Shown: positions 33,530 to 47,400 of the stretch, piece after piece
How positions within the stretch are numbered: the stretch's first letter is position 1
How the letters are laid out: every line of letters begins with the position of its first letter
Source: Gossypium raimondii
Lineage: Eukaryota; Streptophyta; Magnoliopsida; Malvales; Malvaceae
Assembly: GCF_025698545.1 (NCBI RefSeq)
Contig: NC_068566.1
Span: 28,312,444 to 28,376,443, forward strand
Direction of reading: 5' to 3'
Length of the DNA: 64,000 nt
Made by a program: the position numbers and the translations under genes
The notes under the pieces: model-generated
Databases searched by the model: none
What the model was told of the DNA's origin: nothing
Seen by the model: only the letters and a program-made list of their open reading frames with translations

Positions 33530-36194
33530 ATGGCTGAAGAATCAAAAGCTCGGTTAGTTCGTTGCCTGAGGTGTGATAGTCTTATAAAGGAGCTTCCTCG
33601 GTATTCTTTCTTCAAGTGTGGCTCTTGTGGTGCTGTTCTTCAAGGTTAGAGTTCTCCTTTTACAGTTTTAAACTTTTTATTATGTTGGTTTCTCTGCAAT
33701 TAAATGGACTGTATCTGAGAGAAATTTGCTGCTTTTCTTTGAAAATACAGCAAAGAAGAAAGAACAGGTGAGTAATGTGAGGGAACATAGGCTTAATCCT
33801 GGTAGAATCGAGAAAAGAGATGGATATGTTGATGATTATATGTCGCAATCAAAGAATCCAATGAATTATTGGGCTCATCAAAGGCATGATCATCATGATT
33901 TGAACATTAACAGGTCTAGGTCTGTTAATTCAAGTAGGGAGAGCAAATTTGGGGTTTACTCGCCCAGATTAGATAACTCGAGTAGGTCCTTGAGGTTGAA
34001 AGGTGTGGACAGAGATGGGTTTGGAGGGTTTTACAAAAGGAGCCTGGAAACAATAGATGAGGGACCTTCAAGTTATAGGTCTGCTTCAGCCTATGGCTAC
34101 TGTAAACCAGTGAATAGATTTGAATGTCTAGATGTGCCTAATGGGGTTCGAAATTTCCAGAGGGATCGAGCTGAGGTGCTTAAGAAGCTGGATGAGTTGA
34201 AGGATCAACTGAGTAGGTCTCATGATATGCCCCAGAGACCTACGGAACTGGTTCCTAGTGATAACAAGATGGACTCTAGTGACCATCTTGGTAGTTCTAT
34301 TGGGATGTCTTCGGCTCATCTTCGGTCGGGACAGTATCATTATTCGATGAATAATGATGAAAATGTGGTGAACTTCTATGGAAACTACCATTCAGTGAAG
34401 CATGCTCGTCCTCACCCTCAGCAAAGGACTTATGGCTACGAACATATTCTTGCATCATATATGAATCAAGAGGAAGCCTTGTATCACCTCACTGCATGCT
34501 CATGTTTATATTGCTATGACAAAAACCGGAAAGGCCCTTTGCGAGTTACACCAGCTGCTTTTGGCAACAGAGGTTCTTTGAAAGACCCTTGCAATTCTAC
34601 TTCGAATCATTATGTGAGTTCTAACAGAGTTGGGCAACACTATCTACCTAGACCTCAATCAAACTTTGAAGATACACCGGTGCACTTATGGCCAAGTGAC
34701 ATCGGTTCGGATATTGATGGTTTTGGTCGAAGATGTATTAGAAAGGTAGTGCTAACCGAAAGGAAGAATCGGCTTTGTCACCCTATAGCCAGTGGTGCTC
34801 CATTTATAACATGCTATAATTGCTTGGAACTGTTAAAATTGCCTAGAAAATTCAGGAAAATGATGGACAATGAGCAGAGATTACAATGTGGTTCTTGTTC
34901 CACTGTGATTGTGTTTGAAATGAGGAAGAAGGGACTGATTATTTCTGTCCCTGGAAATCTCAAGCAAACACCTACTGAAGCCGAAGAAGCGTCTAATGGA
35001 TGTTTTAATGCTGGTGGCACCATCCAACAAATTTCAAAGGAAGATCAGAGTCCTGCTAATGTCATTGATTGGAGAGATTCACCAGGCTCTTCCGAGCTTC
35101 CGTTTAGTTCCGATATTTCCACAACAGTTTCAAGTTTACCTTTTCGGGATAGGACTAAACCAGAACATCAAGAGAAGGTTATCCTAGTGAAAAGTGCTTC
35201 TCAAGCTGTTTCTGGAAAAAATTCACTGCGGGGGGCAACTGAGGCGGAATTTTCTTTCAATAGATGTCGGAGTTCAAGTTCATGTCGATACTCTTTGGAA
35301 GGAAGCAAAGAACAATACCAACTGAAACTCCACAAGGGGAGCAGATCATTTTTAGGTCTTATAAAGAAAAGCTTTAGAGATTTCTCAAGATCTAATGATG
35401 ACATCAAGAATGAAAGGCCTAATGTTTCGGTGAATGGACATCCAATATCTGAAAATGGAGTTAGAAGGGCAGAAAAGCAAGCAGGGCAGGTTCATCCCGG
35501 AAATTACTGGTAATTCATGCAGTTCCTTCTAAGCATGCTTCGGTTAAATGATATCGAACTCTGAGAATAAATGTAACAAGTAACATAGATGATTTAAACT
35601 GTCTGCAACTCAAAAACAAACAATTAGTACTGATTTTTCTTTTAATCTGGCTTTAAAAGGTACGATTCTCGAGCCGGATTCTGGGGTGTGATGGGCAAAC
35701 CATGCTCTGGCATAATTCCTGTGAGATCATTTGATACTTCTACTTTTCATTGCTGACTGAACATGTTCACTCTAAGTTATGGATCTTTCTCGGGTTTTAC
35801 CTTGCAGCCGTTCATCGAAGAATTCAATTACCCCATGACCAAAAACTGTGCTGCTGGAAACACAGGCGTCTTTATAAATGGGAGAGAACTGCACCAGAAA
35901 GATCTGGACCTACTAGCTTGCAAAGGATTACCAACTGCAAGTGATAAAAGCTATATTATCGAATTCTCCGGACGAGTTCTCGATGAAGACACGGGCGTAG
36001 AATTATACACCCTTGGCAAACTGGCCCCGACGTAAGTCCTACACTGTCATTATTTGATAGTTTGACACCCTTTATAGAGACTAATTTGAGGTTCCAAGCT
36101 TTATAACTTGTTTCTAAACTATTGGTGATGGGATAACAGAGTCGAGAAAGAGAAACGTGGATTCGGCATGCGAGTTCCCGGTGCGGTCGAGTGA
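33530..36194 (+). CDS. EDR4: EDR4-like protein with N-terminal zinc ribbon and DUF3133
   Basis: Five coding exons, 33530-33644, 33751-35509, 35660-35720, 35808-36031 and 36140-36194, all with GT..AG borders and matching phases, give 737 aa. The N-terminus MAEESKARLVRCLRCDSLIK has paired CxxC motifs (Cys12/15 and Cys30/33). The centre has a second Cys pair set, CYNC at 393-396 and CGSC at 418-421, inside the DUF3133 domain known from ENHANCED DISEASE RESISTANCE 4. The C-terminus, made by the four last exons, reads YDSRAGFWGVMGKPCSGIIP, then NTGVFINGRELHQKDLDLL and a final GKLAPTVEKEKRGFGM. EDR4 is known to repress immunity to powdery mildew, working with EDR1 and clathrin trafficking. EDR4-family membership is firm; orthology with the Arabidopsis gene is inferred. 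If intron 2 is not removed, translation stops at 35513. Confidence 0.88.
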
Positions 36195-36850
36195 TTAAAG
36201 ATGGAGCTGCGATGAACTTATTGGAAACAGGTCCAATAAACAAAACCATGTTCAATGCTGAATGTAAAGTCAGAATCAAACACAACATTATGTTGTATTT
36301 GTAAAAAAAAAAAATGAAAGAAATGCAGTAAGCACCATATATTATTTCTTGCCTTGGGAGATTCTTTTAAAAGGCAGGAAGGAAAGATGTCAATGTCAAA
36401 CACAACTTATTTCACTACCACCCAAGAACAAGCTTGGCCATTAAAATATGTGTGCAATATTCAGCTGTTAAGGTGTCTTTATATGTAAAAGTAGGCAAAT
36501 TAATAATAATAAAAAAGGGGTCTAATTATGCTACATCTCATTCTACTCTTCTTCAATTTCTTTATTTAATAACTTCTATCAAATTGGATTAAATGACAAT
36601 TTAAAAAAAAATTATTTTCTCACATGATCAATTTGGGGCTGTAAGGTTGTTTCAGAGAAATACAATAATTTTAATTTGGTCAGGTGAACTAATTTTTTTT
36701 AAATTTAAAAATGACACATAATTTCGAAATTCTTTTGTCGCTGCTAGCAATTATAATAAATAAATTAAATTCCTGAAATTAAAAGTAGAGAGACTAAATT
36801 TCAAGTGTGTAAAGAGGATAAGGACTGAGAATAGAATTATAGTAAAAGTA
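36195..36850. other. 3' flank of the EDR4-like gene, then AT-rich intergenic sequence
   Basis: The first 200 bases or so are probably 3' untranslated sequence. Beyond that there is no coding or repeat feature that I can support. Confidence 0.4.
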
Positions 36851-36854
36851 TTAT

Positions 36855-37203
36855 GGAGGCCCTTGTACTAAGAGTCAGATTGTGCTTTATCCCCTCTATT
36901 GAAAAACTTGGCAAATTAATTCTTATACGCTAGATGAAAGAGTAAATTGGTTATTTCTATTAAAAATTTCATTTGTTTGTACTGTTATAAACTGGCATGA
37001 TTGACAGAACATCCAGACAGTGAAATGTGGCGTGCCACGTGTACATTATACTGATGTATCAGACCAGTTTTTAACAATAGGAATAGATGAAATTTTCAGC
37101 AGAATGACTAATTTACTCTTTACTTTAACATACATAGACTAATTTATCTATTTTTAAGTAGAGGGAGTGAAATATAATTTAATTTTTAGCACACGTATCT
37201 CTA
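36855..37203. mobile_element. MITE-like inverted repeat, about 350 bp
   Basis: The two halves are imperfect inverted copies: gaaagagtaaattggttatt at about 36946 pairs with aatgactaatttactcttta at about 37103, and tccccctcta-like ends face gagggagt. The centre is tgtggcgtgccacgtg at about 37026. This resembles short MULE-derived MITEs, but no clear target duplication could be fixed. Confidence 0.5.
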
Positions 37204-37856
37204 TAGGAATTTTACCAATGTTTTTGCCGACAGAAACCACTGCTTTTTTTATTGGAAGTAAACTGAAGACCTGCTTTTTTTTCCAAAACGTTGGATTTGT
37301 TATTGAGGAGCTATTAGATTTTTACCACCAAGTTTGATAATTTAGTACTGCTCATATTTGGTAAAAAGCATATATAAAATATTGACAAATAAATACAATT
37401 TTTTTTAGAAAAAAATATATTTTATTATCTTATATTACATCTATCACTGTCATAATTAATTTCACTACTTTTTTTTATATTTCATTTCATTCAAATTATT
37501 TGAATCTAAACTAACCTTTAATTGCTACTTAGTAATCATAATCACTTTTATTATAGCCCCATAAAACCTACCATTATAAAAATCCATAAATATATGACCA
37601 GTTAATAAAGGTTAATAATTACTTAATAATTTGAAAAAAAAAAACAAACCTGTAATATTCCTCATCTCTTTACCCTAATAAAATAAAAACCTGTGATAAC
37701 AAAATCCAGAGTCCAATGTCGGTCTTCTGGATTTCTTACTAAACTATTTGGATTTTGGTTCTCTACCCAAATTCAGACAAGCAACCGGAAAAAAGTGTCA
37801 GTTGTTTCAGTTTTCAGACAAGGAAACAAAGCAGAAAAATCGGGTCAGAAAAAAAA
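37204..37856 (+). promoter_or_regulatory. upstream region and leader of the TBL gene
   Basis: AT-rich and without coding sequence. The leader probably begins within 37680-37760. There is an upstream in-frame extension without ATG, so the ATG at 37857 is taken as start. Confidence 0.3.
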
Positions 37857-40099
37857 ATGAGAATTAACTGGAAATCATGGTCACTGAACAAGGACCATCT
37901 TGTGAAGCTTGCAATTGGCATTCTCTTAGTGGGTTTTGCTTGTAAGCTCTTGGTTTTTCGTTCTAAAGGATTTGGTGCTGATTTGGAATTCCCTGAGGTA
38001 GAGAAAGAGTATGTTCAAAAACCAGATTTGAAACCTACTGTCCCTGTTCAAATACCTGAAAATGATGATCAAATGCCTCTAGGTAACTAATTTTTTTATC
38101 TTTTTCTCTTGCTTTTTTTTTTGGGGGGTGGTGGTGTTTATTTTCATTGATATATAATCTGCTGTAAGTAGAGTTAGTATTCTGAGATCTGCTGATCTAG
38201 TGTTTCTGATAGTGTTTTTTTACTACAAAGATTGAAATTTTTGATGGTTTTTTTCTTTAACAAATTGATGTATGTGGTTTTAACTTGATAATTTCCTGAT
38301 AAACTACATGCTAATCGGATCTACTACTGCATTTTCTTTTTTTTGGATTTTTTAGTGTTGTGGCTTAATTGTTTAAATTTATCGTTGGACCAGATGTTGT
38401 TATAGAGAAATGTGATCTCTTTACAGGGGATTGGGTTCCCAATCCCTCAGGTCCGACCTATACCAACGAGAGCTGTCCCTTGATAGAAGGTCATCAGAAT
38501 TGTATGAGGAACGGCCGTCCTGATTCCGGGTATCTACACTGGAAATGGAAGCCGCATGACTGTCAGTTACCTCGTTTTAATGCGGAGAGATTTCTGGAGT
38601 TGACGAGAAATAAAGCATGGGCTTTGATCGGTGATTCCATATCTCGTAACCATGTGCAGTCATTGTTGTGCATGCTCGCAACGGTATTTGGTGTCCCTGG
38701 CCTCAACTTTCCATTTTATCATAAGAACTGTGTACTAGTTCAATTAGATGAGGTGGAATTTATTGTAACGTATAAACTGTTTGATGTTAAAAAGATCGGG
38801 ACCCTATGAAAATGTGTGCTCTGCATATGCTTATGTGCTTTGCTCGTTGTTGATTGCGTCCGATATTACTGAATCACTCCTAATACACATCAGCATTGCA
38901 TTATAGTATGCTCAGATAGCTGATACATAAGACACTAGCACCTAGTAATCTGCTAAAAATACTGTTACTAATCGAAGGCCTTACATTATCTCGATTTTGT
39001 TTCCTTGTGTTAAAGTGGATGAGCTTCACTAGTGCTGTCCTTGGTACCTAATAGCCCTGTCACGTCTCTTTTTCCCTTGAGTTCCTTTTCCATGTTCTAT
39101 AAGCATATTAAGGCAAAGGCCATGATTGATCGTTTTCTCTGTTACTACTGTGCCCTGGCTCTATTTTTTTACCTGAGGTTTTGATTATAAGCAATTTATG
39201 CTGCAATTCATACCCGGCATTCAAGCTATTATATGTTTGACTATGGTTGTATGCAGAACTCTCTCTTCTTTATAATGTTTGTTGTCAGGTTATTGACTAT
39301 GTTTATTTTTTCGTAAAACATTCAGGTTGAACGGCCTGTTGAAGTTTACCATGATGAGCAGTACAAATCAAAGAGATGGCATTTTGCATCATACAATTTT
39401 ACCGTTTCAAACATTTGGTCTCCTTTTCTTGTAAAGGCTGCTGTTTTCGAAGATAATGACGGTGTTTCTACAGCTGAAGTTCAGCTTCATCTGGACAAAC
39501 TTGATAAGACATGGACAGATCTCTACCCAAGCCTAGATTACATGATAATCTCGACTGGGAAATGGTTTCTCAAGGCTGCAATCTACCATGAGAATGACAC
39601 CGAAGTTGGCTGCCATATATGTCCAGGAAAGAACCTGACCGAATTAGGATTTGTTTATGCTTACAACAAAACCCTCCATTATGTCATGGACTTCATCGCA
39701 AACTCAAAGCATAAGGGGTTGATCTTTTTCAGGACATCCACGCCGGATCATTTTGAGAACGGGGAATGGCATAATGGAGGGAGTTGTCCGAAGACAACCC
39801 CGGCTAAAGAAGGAGAAGTTGAAATAAAGGACTTGAGCCGAATTCTACGTAACGTTGAATTAGAAGAGTTTGAGAAGGCAGCTGCAAAAGCCGCTGACAA
39901 TGGGGTGAATCTTAAGCTTCTTGACTTCACAAACCTCTTATTAATGAGACCAGACGGACATCCGGGTCCATACCGGCAGTTTCAGCCGTTTGCAGAGAAC
40001 CAAACAGCCGTGGTTCAAAACGACTGTCTACATTGGTGTTTACCTGGACCAATGGACTTTTGGAATGATGTGATTATGGAGATGGTGGTCAGGGGTTAA
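37857..40099 (+). CDS. TRICHOME BIREFRINGENCE-LIKE (TBL) O-acetyltransferase
   Basis: Three exons, 37857-38082, 38394-38683 and 39326-40099, give 429 aa. Residues 1-35 are a type II signal anchor (short basic N-terminus, membrane segment at about 16-34), placing the enzyme in the Golgi with a luminal catalytic domain. The PMR5N/TBL domain begins CDLFTGDWVPNPSGP at residue 82. The catalytic GDS motif is at 155-157 (IGDSISRNHVQSLL), and the second motif DxxH is DCLH at 405-408 near the C-terminus. Further family marks are RTSTPDHFENGEWHNGGSC and RPDGHPGPYR. TBL proteins O-acetylate wall polysaccharides (xylan, mannan, xyloglucan or pectin); the substrate cannot be told from the sequence alone. 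Exon 1 begins at the first ATG after an upstream frame lacking ATG. No defects seen. Confidence 0.92.
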
Positions 40100-41395
40100 A
40101 TTATTAAAAAAAGAGAAGTTCTGAGCAATTTTTGGAGGTTGGTTTTTCTCGGAAATTTTGACAATGGCAAGCCTGAAGCTATTTCATCATATTGAAAAGT
40201 AGATAAACTATACTTGTCTGTAATTCATTTCTTGGATTGGCAATTGTAACTTGATTCTAGAACTCTATGATTGGAGATTTGCTATTAGTGTATAGATAAA
40301 TAATCTGCAAACTTGTACTTATATGCAATTTATTGCATTTTCCATACAACCATGCCCCCATAAGTGCTTTGCTGAATTTGGAATTGAGAAGGCTTAGGTT
40401 TTACAGCAATGAAAAGATTGTGATTTATGGGTATTGAATTTAGAATTTTTATTTGGATTCAAGAGTTATATCCTCTTTTCTGACCATGGTTTTGGTTTTT
40501 TTAATATTATTTTCTTATTTTATGGATTTCACATTAATATGTGTATCTCATATTTATATTTTTTTCTCTCATGTTGGGTTTTGTATAGTTATGGATAATA
40601 GTTAAAAGTTTGTTTATTAGTTCATAATATATATTTTACATAATTTATTATAATAATTCAATTTTAAAATGAAGTGTTACGTTTTCATATTTTTTATGTA
40701 AAATGTTACAAATTCATATAATATTTTACAGGTTTAATTTATGTCAAAATGAAGTGATAATTATTATTTTTAAATAATATCATAATATGCATATTCTAAT
40801 AATTTTCAATCAAGTTTGAGTTTTCGGGAATCAAAATAACTCAAAACAAGAGAAGAGTCATTGTTTGACTCAGTCTGTTGGTGCAAATCAATCAGTAATC
40901 AAAATGTACAAATACTTGTATTGGGTGACACCCACACTTGATCCGAATGTGAGATGTCATATTATGTTGCCGGAGCAGCTTAGGTTGTCTCAGCTCAATT
41001 AGTATAACAATCAACACAATTTATTTATAGTTGAATTATACATCTTAAACATATATAATAGATGCATTTTGTTCTTATTTAAATGATTACAAATTTATAC
41101 AAATTGAATATAGAGTCCATTTTTACGTCATAATTTAGTTCATTCCATAGTTTATATTGTTTTTCTCCTAATAATTCAACCTTAATTACAAATTCATTTT
41201 TAAAAAATTGTATCATTAATGTAAAAACATTTGCTTAATTAAAATTTTAATTTGATTTTACAAAGAGTGCTGAGCGAGTGTATTCTAATATTAACAAAAA
41301 GATGCCGCTACAACGCGTGACCTACGCTTTAGTACCTTTCCTAACTTCAAATTTGTTTTTTCTCGAATTCAGCAAATAACTTCAACTTAAAAAAA
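40100..41395. other. 3' flank of TBL and AT-rich intergenic sequence
   Basis: Probable 3' untranslated sequence runs to about 40340. After that there is no gene or recognised repeat. Confidence 0.45.
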
Positions 41396-41399
41396 TTTT

Positions 41400-41845
41400 G
41401 AGTGTTTTATTAGGTTTTGATTGGTAAAGTGAAAAGAAAATTGGAATGATGTAAAATTGAAAGGGTAGAAAATTAGAAAGATGAAAATATAAATTTTCTT
41501 TTTATAAGTGTGTTTGGTAGAAAAGATGGAAAATAAAAAAATATTTTCTTTCCATTTTTTATCTATTGCTTGGTAGAATTGAAAATTAAAGTAAATATAA
41601 TAAAACATTTGAAAAATGCATAACTTTGAACTAACATACACATCTGTTTTTATTTTCTCCCATTTCATTATTTCAATTTGGAATGATTGATTTTTATGCA
41701 TTATGATGGAAAATGATCATCTCTCTTATTTTATTTCTTCTCACTTTTTTTCTTAACCAAGCACATTTAAAATTTATTTTCTTTTCACTTTTCCACTCCC
41801 TCCTCCCATCCCTCTACTTTTTCACCCAACCAAACACACCCTAAG
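41400..41845. mobile_element. possible hAT-like MITE with gtgtttggt ends
   Basis: The right end (ccaaccaaacacaccctaa, 41826-41844) faces a worn left end (gtgttttattaggttttgat, 41402). Inner copies of the motif (gtgtgtttggtagaaaagat at 41508; cttaaccaagcacattt at 41753) are also inverted. No target duplication was established, so the class is uncertain. Confidence 0.35.
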
Positions 41846-43140
41846 TATTTCCGATCCTTGATTGGTGGTTAATCTTCTTCTTGAGGGCTAGATTCTAAAT
41901 CTTTCGTCTTGATTTCCCCCACCTTTTATCCATATTCCTGCTAGAATTTTAAAACTCTTATATAAACTTAGAATTGTAAGCCAAGATTTATCATGTTAGG
42001 TCATCAAGAACAAAACTAGATACGGAAACGTACTTGAATCCATCGGTATCTTGAAATCTTCATTTGCTGTAGTTTTTTATAATCTAAATTAACACACAAG
42101 TATTTTAGAGAAGGTGACTGTATCTTTTCTGAAGAATAGGCGTAAAAAAAGTTACCGATGTATAACTTGGGGACCATAACCTTAATATATAACTTTTGCA
42201 CATTAACCTTCATTTCTAATCAACTCATCATCAATTATAAATTAGTTACTAGAGTATCTACAAATATTTGACCCATACATTATTTAATAAATAAAGCCCA
42301 ATAAACTTCAGTCAAATTAGATTACTTTTAATTTGGACTAACCTTTTATGATAGTAAATAATAACATGTAATTATTCTTATTATATATGTGATATCCATA
42401 TTATCCAACCATCTCCCAATTAGATTGCATATAACATTATGAGCTCAAAAACTTTACAATCATATCCTTCTATTTGACTTTAGAATATTTTAACTTGTTG
42501 CAAGGAAATAAGAGCATTGGAGTTGGAAGCATCAACCACAGATCGAGGACATTAAAAATCTTTTCTATCTCCTACAATCTGTACAGTGCGACAACAACAA
42601 AAGCTTAATAATGGAGGAAATGCGAGTAGATGCAGCTTCGCAAATGAGATTAACCTTCACACATGAACATCCTTACAACTACTACATTTGCTGCTTGTTT
42701 TATCATACAAAAAAAATCAAATAGCCATATGTTAAAAGGTTTAAATATCTATATTTATTTTTTAAATTTTATTAACGAAATGTTTTTGTCTAATTTATTG
42801 TTTGTACATATTTATATATCAACATTATGTCAAATATAAATACATAAAATTATTAAGTTTTGAGTGTAGTGATAAATCTATAGAAATGTCATTTTTGAAA
42901 GGGAGAATCATAAAATCTGAAAGGATTAGTTTTCATCAACAATAAAACATAAATAAAAAAACACTTTAACTGAAAAAAGAAAAACAAAATCCATGAATAA
43001 TTAAAGCTTCTTTTACATTTATGAATTGTTGATACACTGATACAATAAGGAGGAGATAGAGGAGAGAGTGTGGTGGTTGCTTGATCTACCGTAATTTGAT
43101 ATGTCAAATTAGGCTCCCTAGTATGCTTAAAGAGCTTGTT
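41846..43140. other. AT-rich intergenic sequence
   Basis: No coding sequence, RNA gene or defined repeat recognised. Short frames on both strands are chance. Confidence 0.45.
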
Positions 43141-43961
43141 TCCGAGCAATTTATATGTTTTTGTTGTATTTTTACTTAGTTTTTATTATTTGTCTTAATA
43201 AGTAAAATAGTGTGTTTGATGTTACTTTTGAGACCCAAAATGGCCAAATGCGCCATAAGGACCCTAACGATTGATTAAGTGTTGTAGGGAGTCGACGGTG
43301 GCCCGAACGTGAACAAAAATATCACCTAAAAGGGGGTATCGCGATATCGAAGCATGAAAGTCGTGATACCCTTGAAAATTTTGAAATGAGGAGAATTGAG
43401 ACCATCTACAGTAGTATCGCAATACCACTGTTGTGAGAAGACAAAAAAATGACCACAAGGGCAGTCATTGTCCAACATGTCCCCCAATCAAAATTAGACG
43501 ATTAGGGGCAATTTGGTCAATATTTTTATACTTGAACTCTGCTAAAATAGGCCAAATTGTTTGAGAAAAAACACACATTTCACATTTTTAGGTTTTTCAA
43601 GATTGTTCTCTTCATATTTTAGGGTTTAGTTTTCTTTTCATAGTTTAAAGTTTAATTTCTTGCTCATTTTTCGGTGTTTCTTAATTTCATAGATAGTAGT
43701 TAAGTTAGTTATTACTGTAGCTAGGAGTTATTTACTTTTTATACCTTCAAACTCTCTTGTAGTTACATTTTAATCCTAGTTTAATGTCAATCTGTTTTAT
43801 TTGAAATCTTTTGTTAAAAATAATTTCTTTGGTGTTCTTGTTTAGTTTTTCTTACTGTCATTGTTATGCTTTCCAAGCCTTTGCAAGAAAGCTTGGGTTT
43901 TTATTGATTTTCTTAGGGTTTAAGTTAATGTTATTTTCATTTGATTTCTTATTGACAATGG
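43141..43961. other. probable old repeat sequence, left half, split by the copia insertion
   Basis: The sequence contains repeated gtatcgcgatat and agtatcgcaatacc words and no coding sequence. It probably continues at 48859-49555 beyond the copia element, which is bounded by a 5-bp near-duplication. It looks like part of an old LTR, but no ends were found. Confidence 0.3.
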
Positions 43962-43966
43962 GTTTT

Positions 43967-44342
43967 TGTGAAAATAGAATATCGATAATGACAATATATC
44001 GCAAAGAATTAGAATAGAAAAATAAAGAACACAGAGATTTTACGTGGAAACCTTTTCGGGAAAAAACCACGGGCAGAGGAAAAGAAAATTCACTATGTCG
44101 AATTCGAATTCATTACAAGAGAAATAGACTATGTCTATTTATAGGCTTGTAAAACCTTATTCTAATAGGAGTGAAACTCTTTATTCTAATCAATATCAAA
44201 TAGATGGAGTTTAATAAGGTTTTAAAAAAAATCTTATTCTAAAATAAAATAAAAAAACTATAATTCTATAGGGATTTTACTTTTATTTTATTTTACAACT
44301 GTATTTGATTTAAATAAGGATTCGGGTCACTTAATTCTAACA
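43967..44342 (-). repeat. 3' LTR of the copia element, 376 bp
   Basis: On + it reads tgtgaaaatagaat at the left and ends ttctaaca. It matches 48474-48853 with a few substitutions and small indels. Confidence 0.93.
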
Positions 44343-44360
44343 ATCTCCACCTTGACACAA
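44343..44360 (-). promoter_or_regulatory. copia polypurine tract
   Basis: Read on -, tgtcaaggtggagatt lies directly before the 3' LTR, the usual plus-strand primer sequence of copia elements. Confidence 0.75.
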
Positions 44361-44444
44361 ATTTTTAATGAACAAGTTCTTCATCTCGAACTCTCAACGA
44401 ACAAGTTCTCCACCTCTTCCATAAAATCCCTTAAGGGTTTAACT

Positions 44445-47400
44445 TCAAAAATGAACACCAACCAAGTCTAAGCAATGCTCAAACTTGGTTATAGGAAGTG
44501 ACTTAGTCATCATATTTGCAGGATTTTCATGAGTACTAATTTTGCTCACAACAATATCACCACGAGCAATAATATCACGAACAAAATGATACCGAACATC
44601 AATGTGTTTTGTTCTCTCATGAAACATTTGATCTTTTCTAAAGAAGATGGCACTCTGACTGTCACAAAATACTATATTGATTTGATGGTCTTCATTGAGT
44701 TCACCAAAGAGTCCTTTCAACCAAATAGTTTCTTTACAAGCCTCAGTAATCGCCATGTACTCAGCTTTAGTGGTAGACAAAGCAACTGTAGTTTGCAAAG
44801 TGGCTTTCCAACTGATTGCACAACCTCCGATTGTAAAGACATAACCTGTGAGAGATCTTCTTCTATCAAGGTCTTCAGTAAAATCAGCATCAACATACCC
44901 AATGATTCTATCTCTAGTTCTTTCAAACTGTAAGCAAACATCAGTAGTACCTCGTAAGTATCTTAAAATCCACTGAACTGCTTTCCAATGTTCTTTACCA
45001 GGATTCGCCATGTATCTGCTAACTGCACTGACTGCATATGATAAATAGACGTGAACAAACCATAGCATACATGAGAGATCCCACTGCACTAGAGTATAGA
45101 ACATGTGACATGTACTCAATCTCATCATCTGATTGTAGAGACAAAACCGATGAAAGTCTGAAATGGGATGCTAAAGGAGTACTAACAGGCTTAACATTCT
45201 ACATATTGAATCTGCAAAGAACTTTCTCAATGTACCCCTTCTGACTTAGGTACAATTTACTTGCTTTTCTATCTTTGAGAACTTCCATACCAAGTATCTT
45301 CTTTGGTAGTCCCAAATCTTTAATCTCAAATTCTTTACTTAGTTGGGCTTTGACCTTTCTTATCTCTTATTTATCTTTCGCTGCTATCAACATGTTATCA
45401 ACGTAAAGGAGTAGACACACAAAAGAACTATCACTATTTTTCTTAAAGTAAACACAACTGTCAAAGCTACTTCTTTTAAAATCATGAGAAGTCATAAATG
45501 AATCAAACCTTTTATACCACTGTCTTGGTGACTGTTTCAAACCGTAAAGGGACTTTTTCAGCAATCAAATATAGTCTTCTTTTTCTGAGACTGTAAAACC
45601 CTCTGGTTGTTGCATGTAAATATCCTCTTCAAGTTCTCCATCCAAAAATACAGTTTTTACATCTAACTGTTCAAGCTCCAAATTATGCATGGCCACAATA
45701 CCAAGCAAAGCTCGAATTGAAATGTGCTTCACAACTGAGGAGAACACATCTGTGAAGTCCACTCTTGGAATTTGACTGTAACATTTTGCAACAAGCCTTG
45801 CTTTATATCTGAGTTCTTTAACTCCTAGAGTCCCCTCTTTCTTTTTAAACACCTATTTACAACGAACAACCTTTTTACCTTTAAGAAGTTTCACAAGATC
45901 ATATGTTTTATTTTTGTGGAGTGATTCCATCTATTCTTGCATAGCAAATATCCACTTTTCTGAGTCTTCACAACTAACCGTCTCAGAATAATTAGATGGC
46001 TCTTGGTTTGGATCTATATCTTTAGCCACATTTAAAGCATAAGCAACTAGATCAGCCTCAGCATACTTTTTTGGAAGTTTAATTTCTCTTCTAGTTCTGT
46101 TTTTGGCGATAGAGTATTGTGGTGAAGAAGCAACTCTATTTTGAATTTTTGTACTGGCTTCAGTAATCGACTCTGTTGTAGATTCTGTATTAATTTGATG
46201 CTCCACCTGCTTTTGATTTTCTTTATTGAAAGAGTCTTTAAGAGATAAGTTAGGTAGCATAGCAGTTTCATCAAAAACAACATCTCTGCTAATCACAACT
46301 TTTCTATTTCCAGGACACCATAACTTATACCCTTTTACACCAGCTTTATAACCAAGAAAAACACATTTAATGGATCTCGGTTCCAATTTTCCATTATCAA
46401 CATGAGCATATGCAGAACTACCTAAAATCTTCAAATCAGAATAGTCAGCAAGATTACCATACCTCTTGTGGAGTCTTTTTCTTAATGGCAATGGATGGAG
46501 ATCGGTTGATAAAAAAACATGCAGTAGAGGCTGCTTCGGCCCAAAATGACTTTGATAAGTTGGCATTTGACAACATACATCGAACCTTCTTCATGATCGT
46601 TCTATTCATTCATTCTATTCATGATCGTTCTATTCATTCGTTCTGCAACACCGTTTTGCTGTGGAGTACGATGAACTGTCAAGTTCTCATGATCCCTTCT
46701 GACTTGCACAGTTTATTAAACTCGTCAGAACAGAACTCTAAGCCATTGTCTGTGTGGAGATATTTTATTTTCTTTCCCGCATATTTTTCAATCATGGTTT
46801 TCCAAGACTTAAATACGAAAAACACATTACTTTTTTGCTTTAGGAAGAACGCCTACACTTTTTTGGAAAAATCATCAATAAAAGTTAGCATATAATTAGC
46901 TTCACCTCTCGAAGGTACTCTGGATGGCCCCCACAGATCAGATTGAATATATTCTAATGTTCCCTTCGTGTTATGGATTCCTCTAGTGAATCGAACTTTC
47001 TTTTGCTTCCCAAAAACGCAGTGCTCACAGAACTTCAGTTTGCAAATTCCTTACCCATCAAGAAGTCCTCTTTTGCTCAATTTTGCCATACCATTCTCAC
47101 TCATATGCCCTAGGTGCATATGCCAAAGTTTAGTAATATCATCATCTGACAAGGAAGAGGATGCAACAACTGCATCACCAATAACAGTAGAACCCTGCAA
47201 AACATATAACTTGGCAGTTTTTCTCTGCCCTTTCATCACAACGAGGGAACCTTTAGAAATCTTTAAAACACCACTTTCAGTTGTGTATTTGTACCATTTT
47301 GAATCAATAGTACTCAATGAAATTAAATTTCTCTTCAATTTTGGAACATGTCGTACGTCACTAAGTGTTCTGACAACTCCATCAAACATCTTAACTTTAA

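Noticed and set aside
44529-44933. 134-codon + strand frame in the copia element
   Set aside because: Antisense shadow of the copia RNase H.
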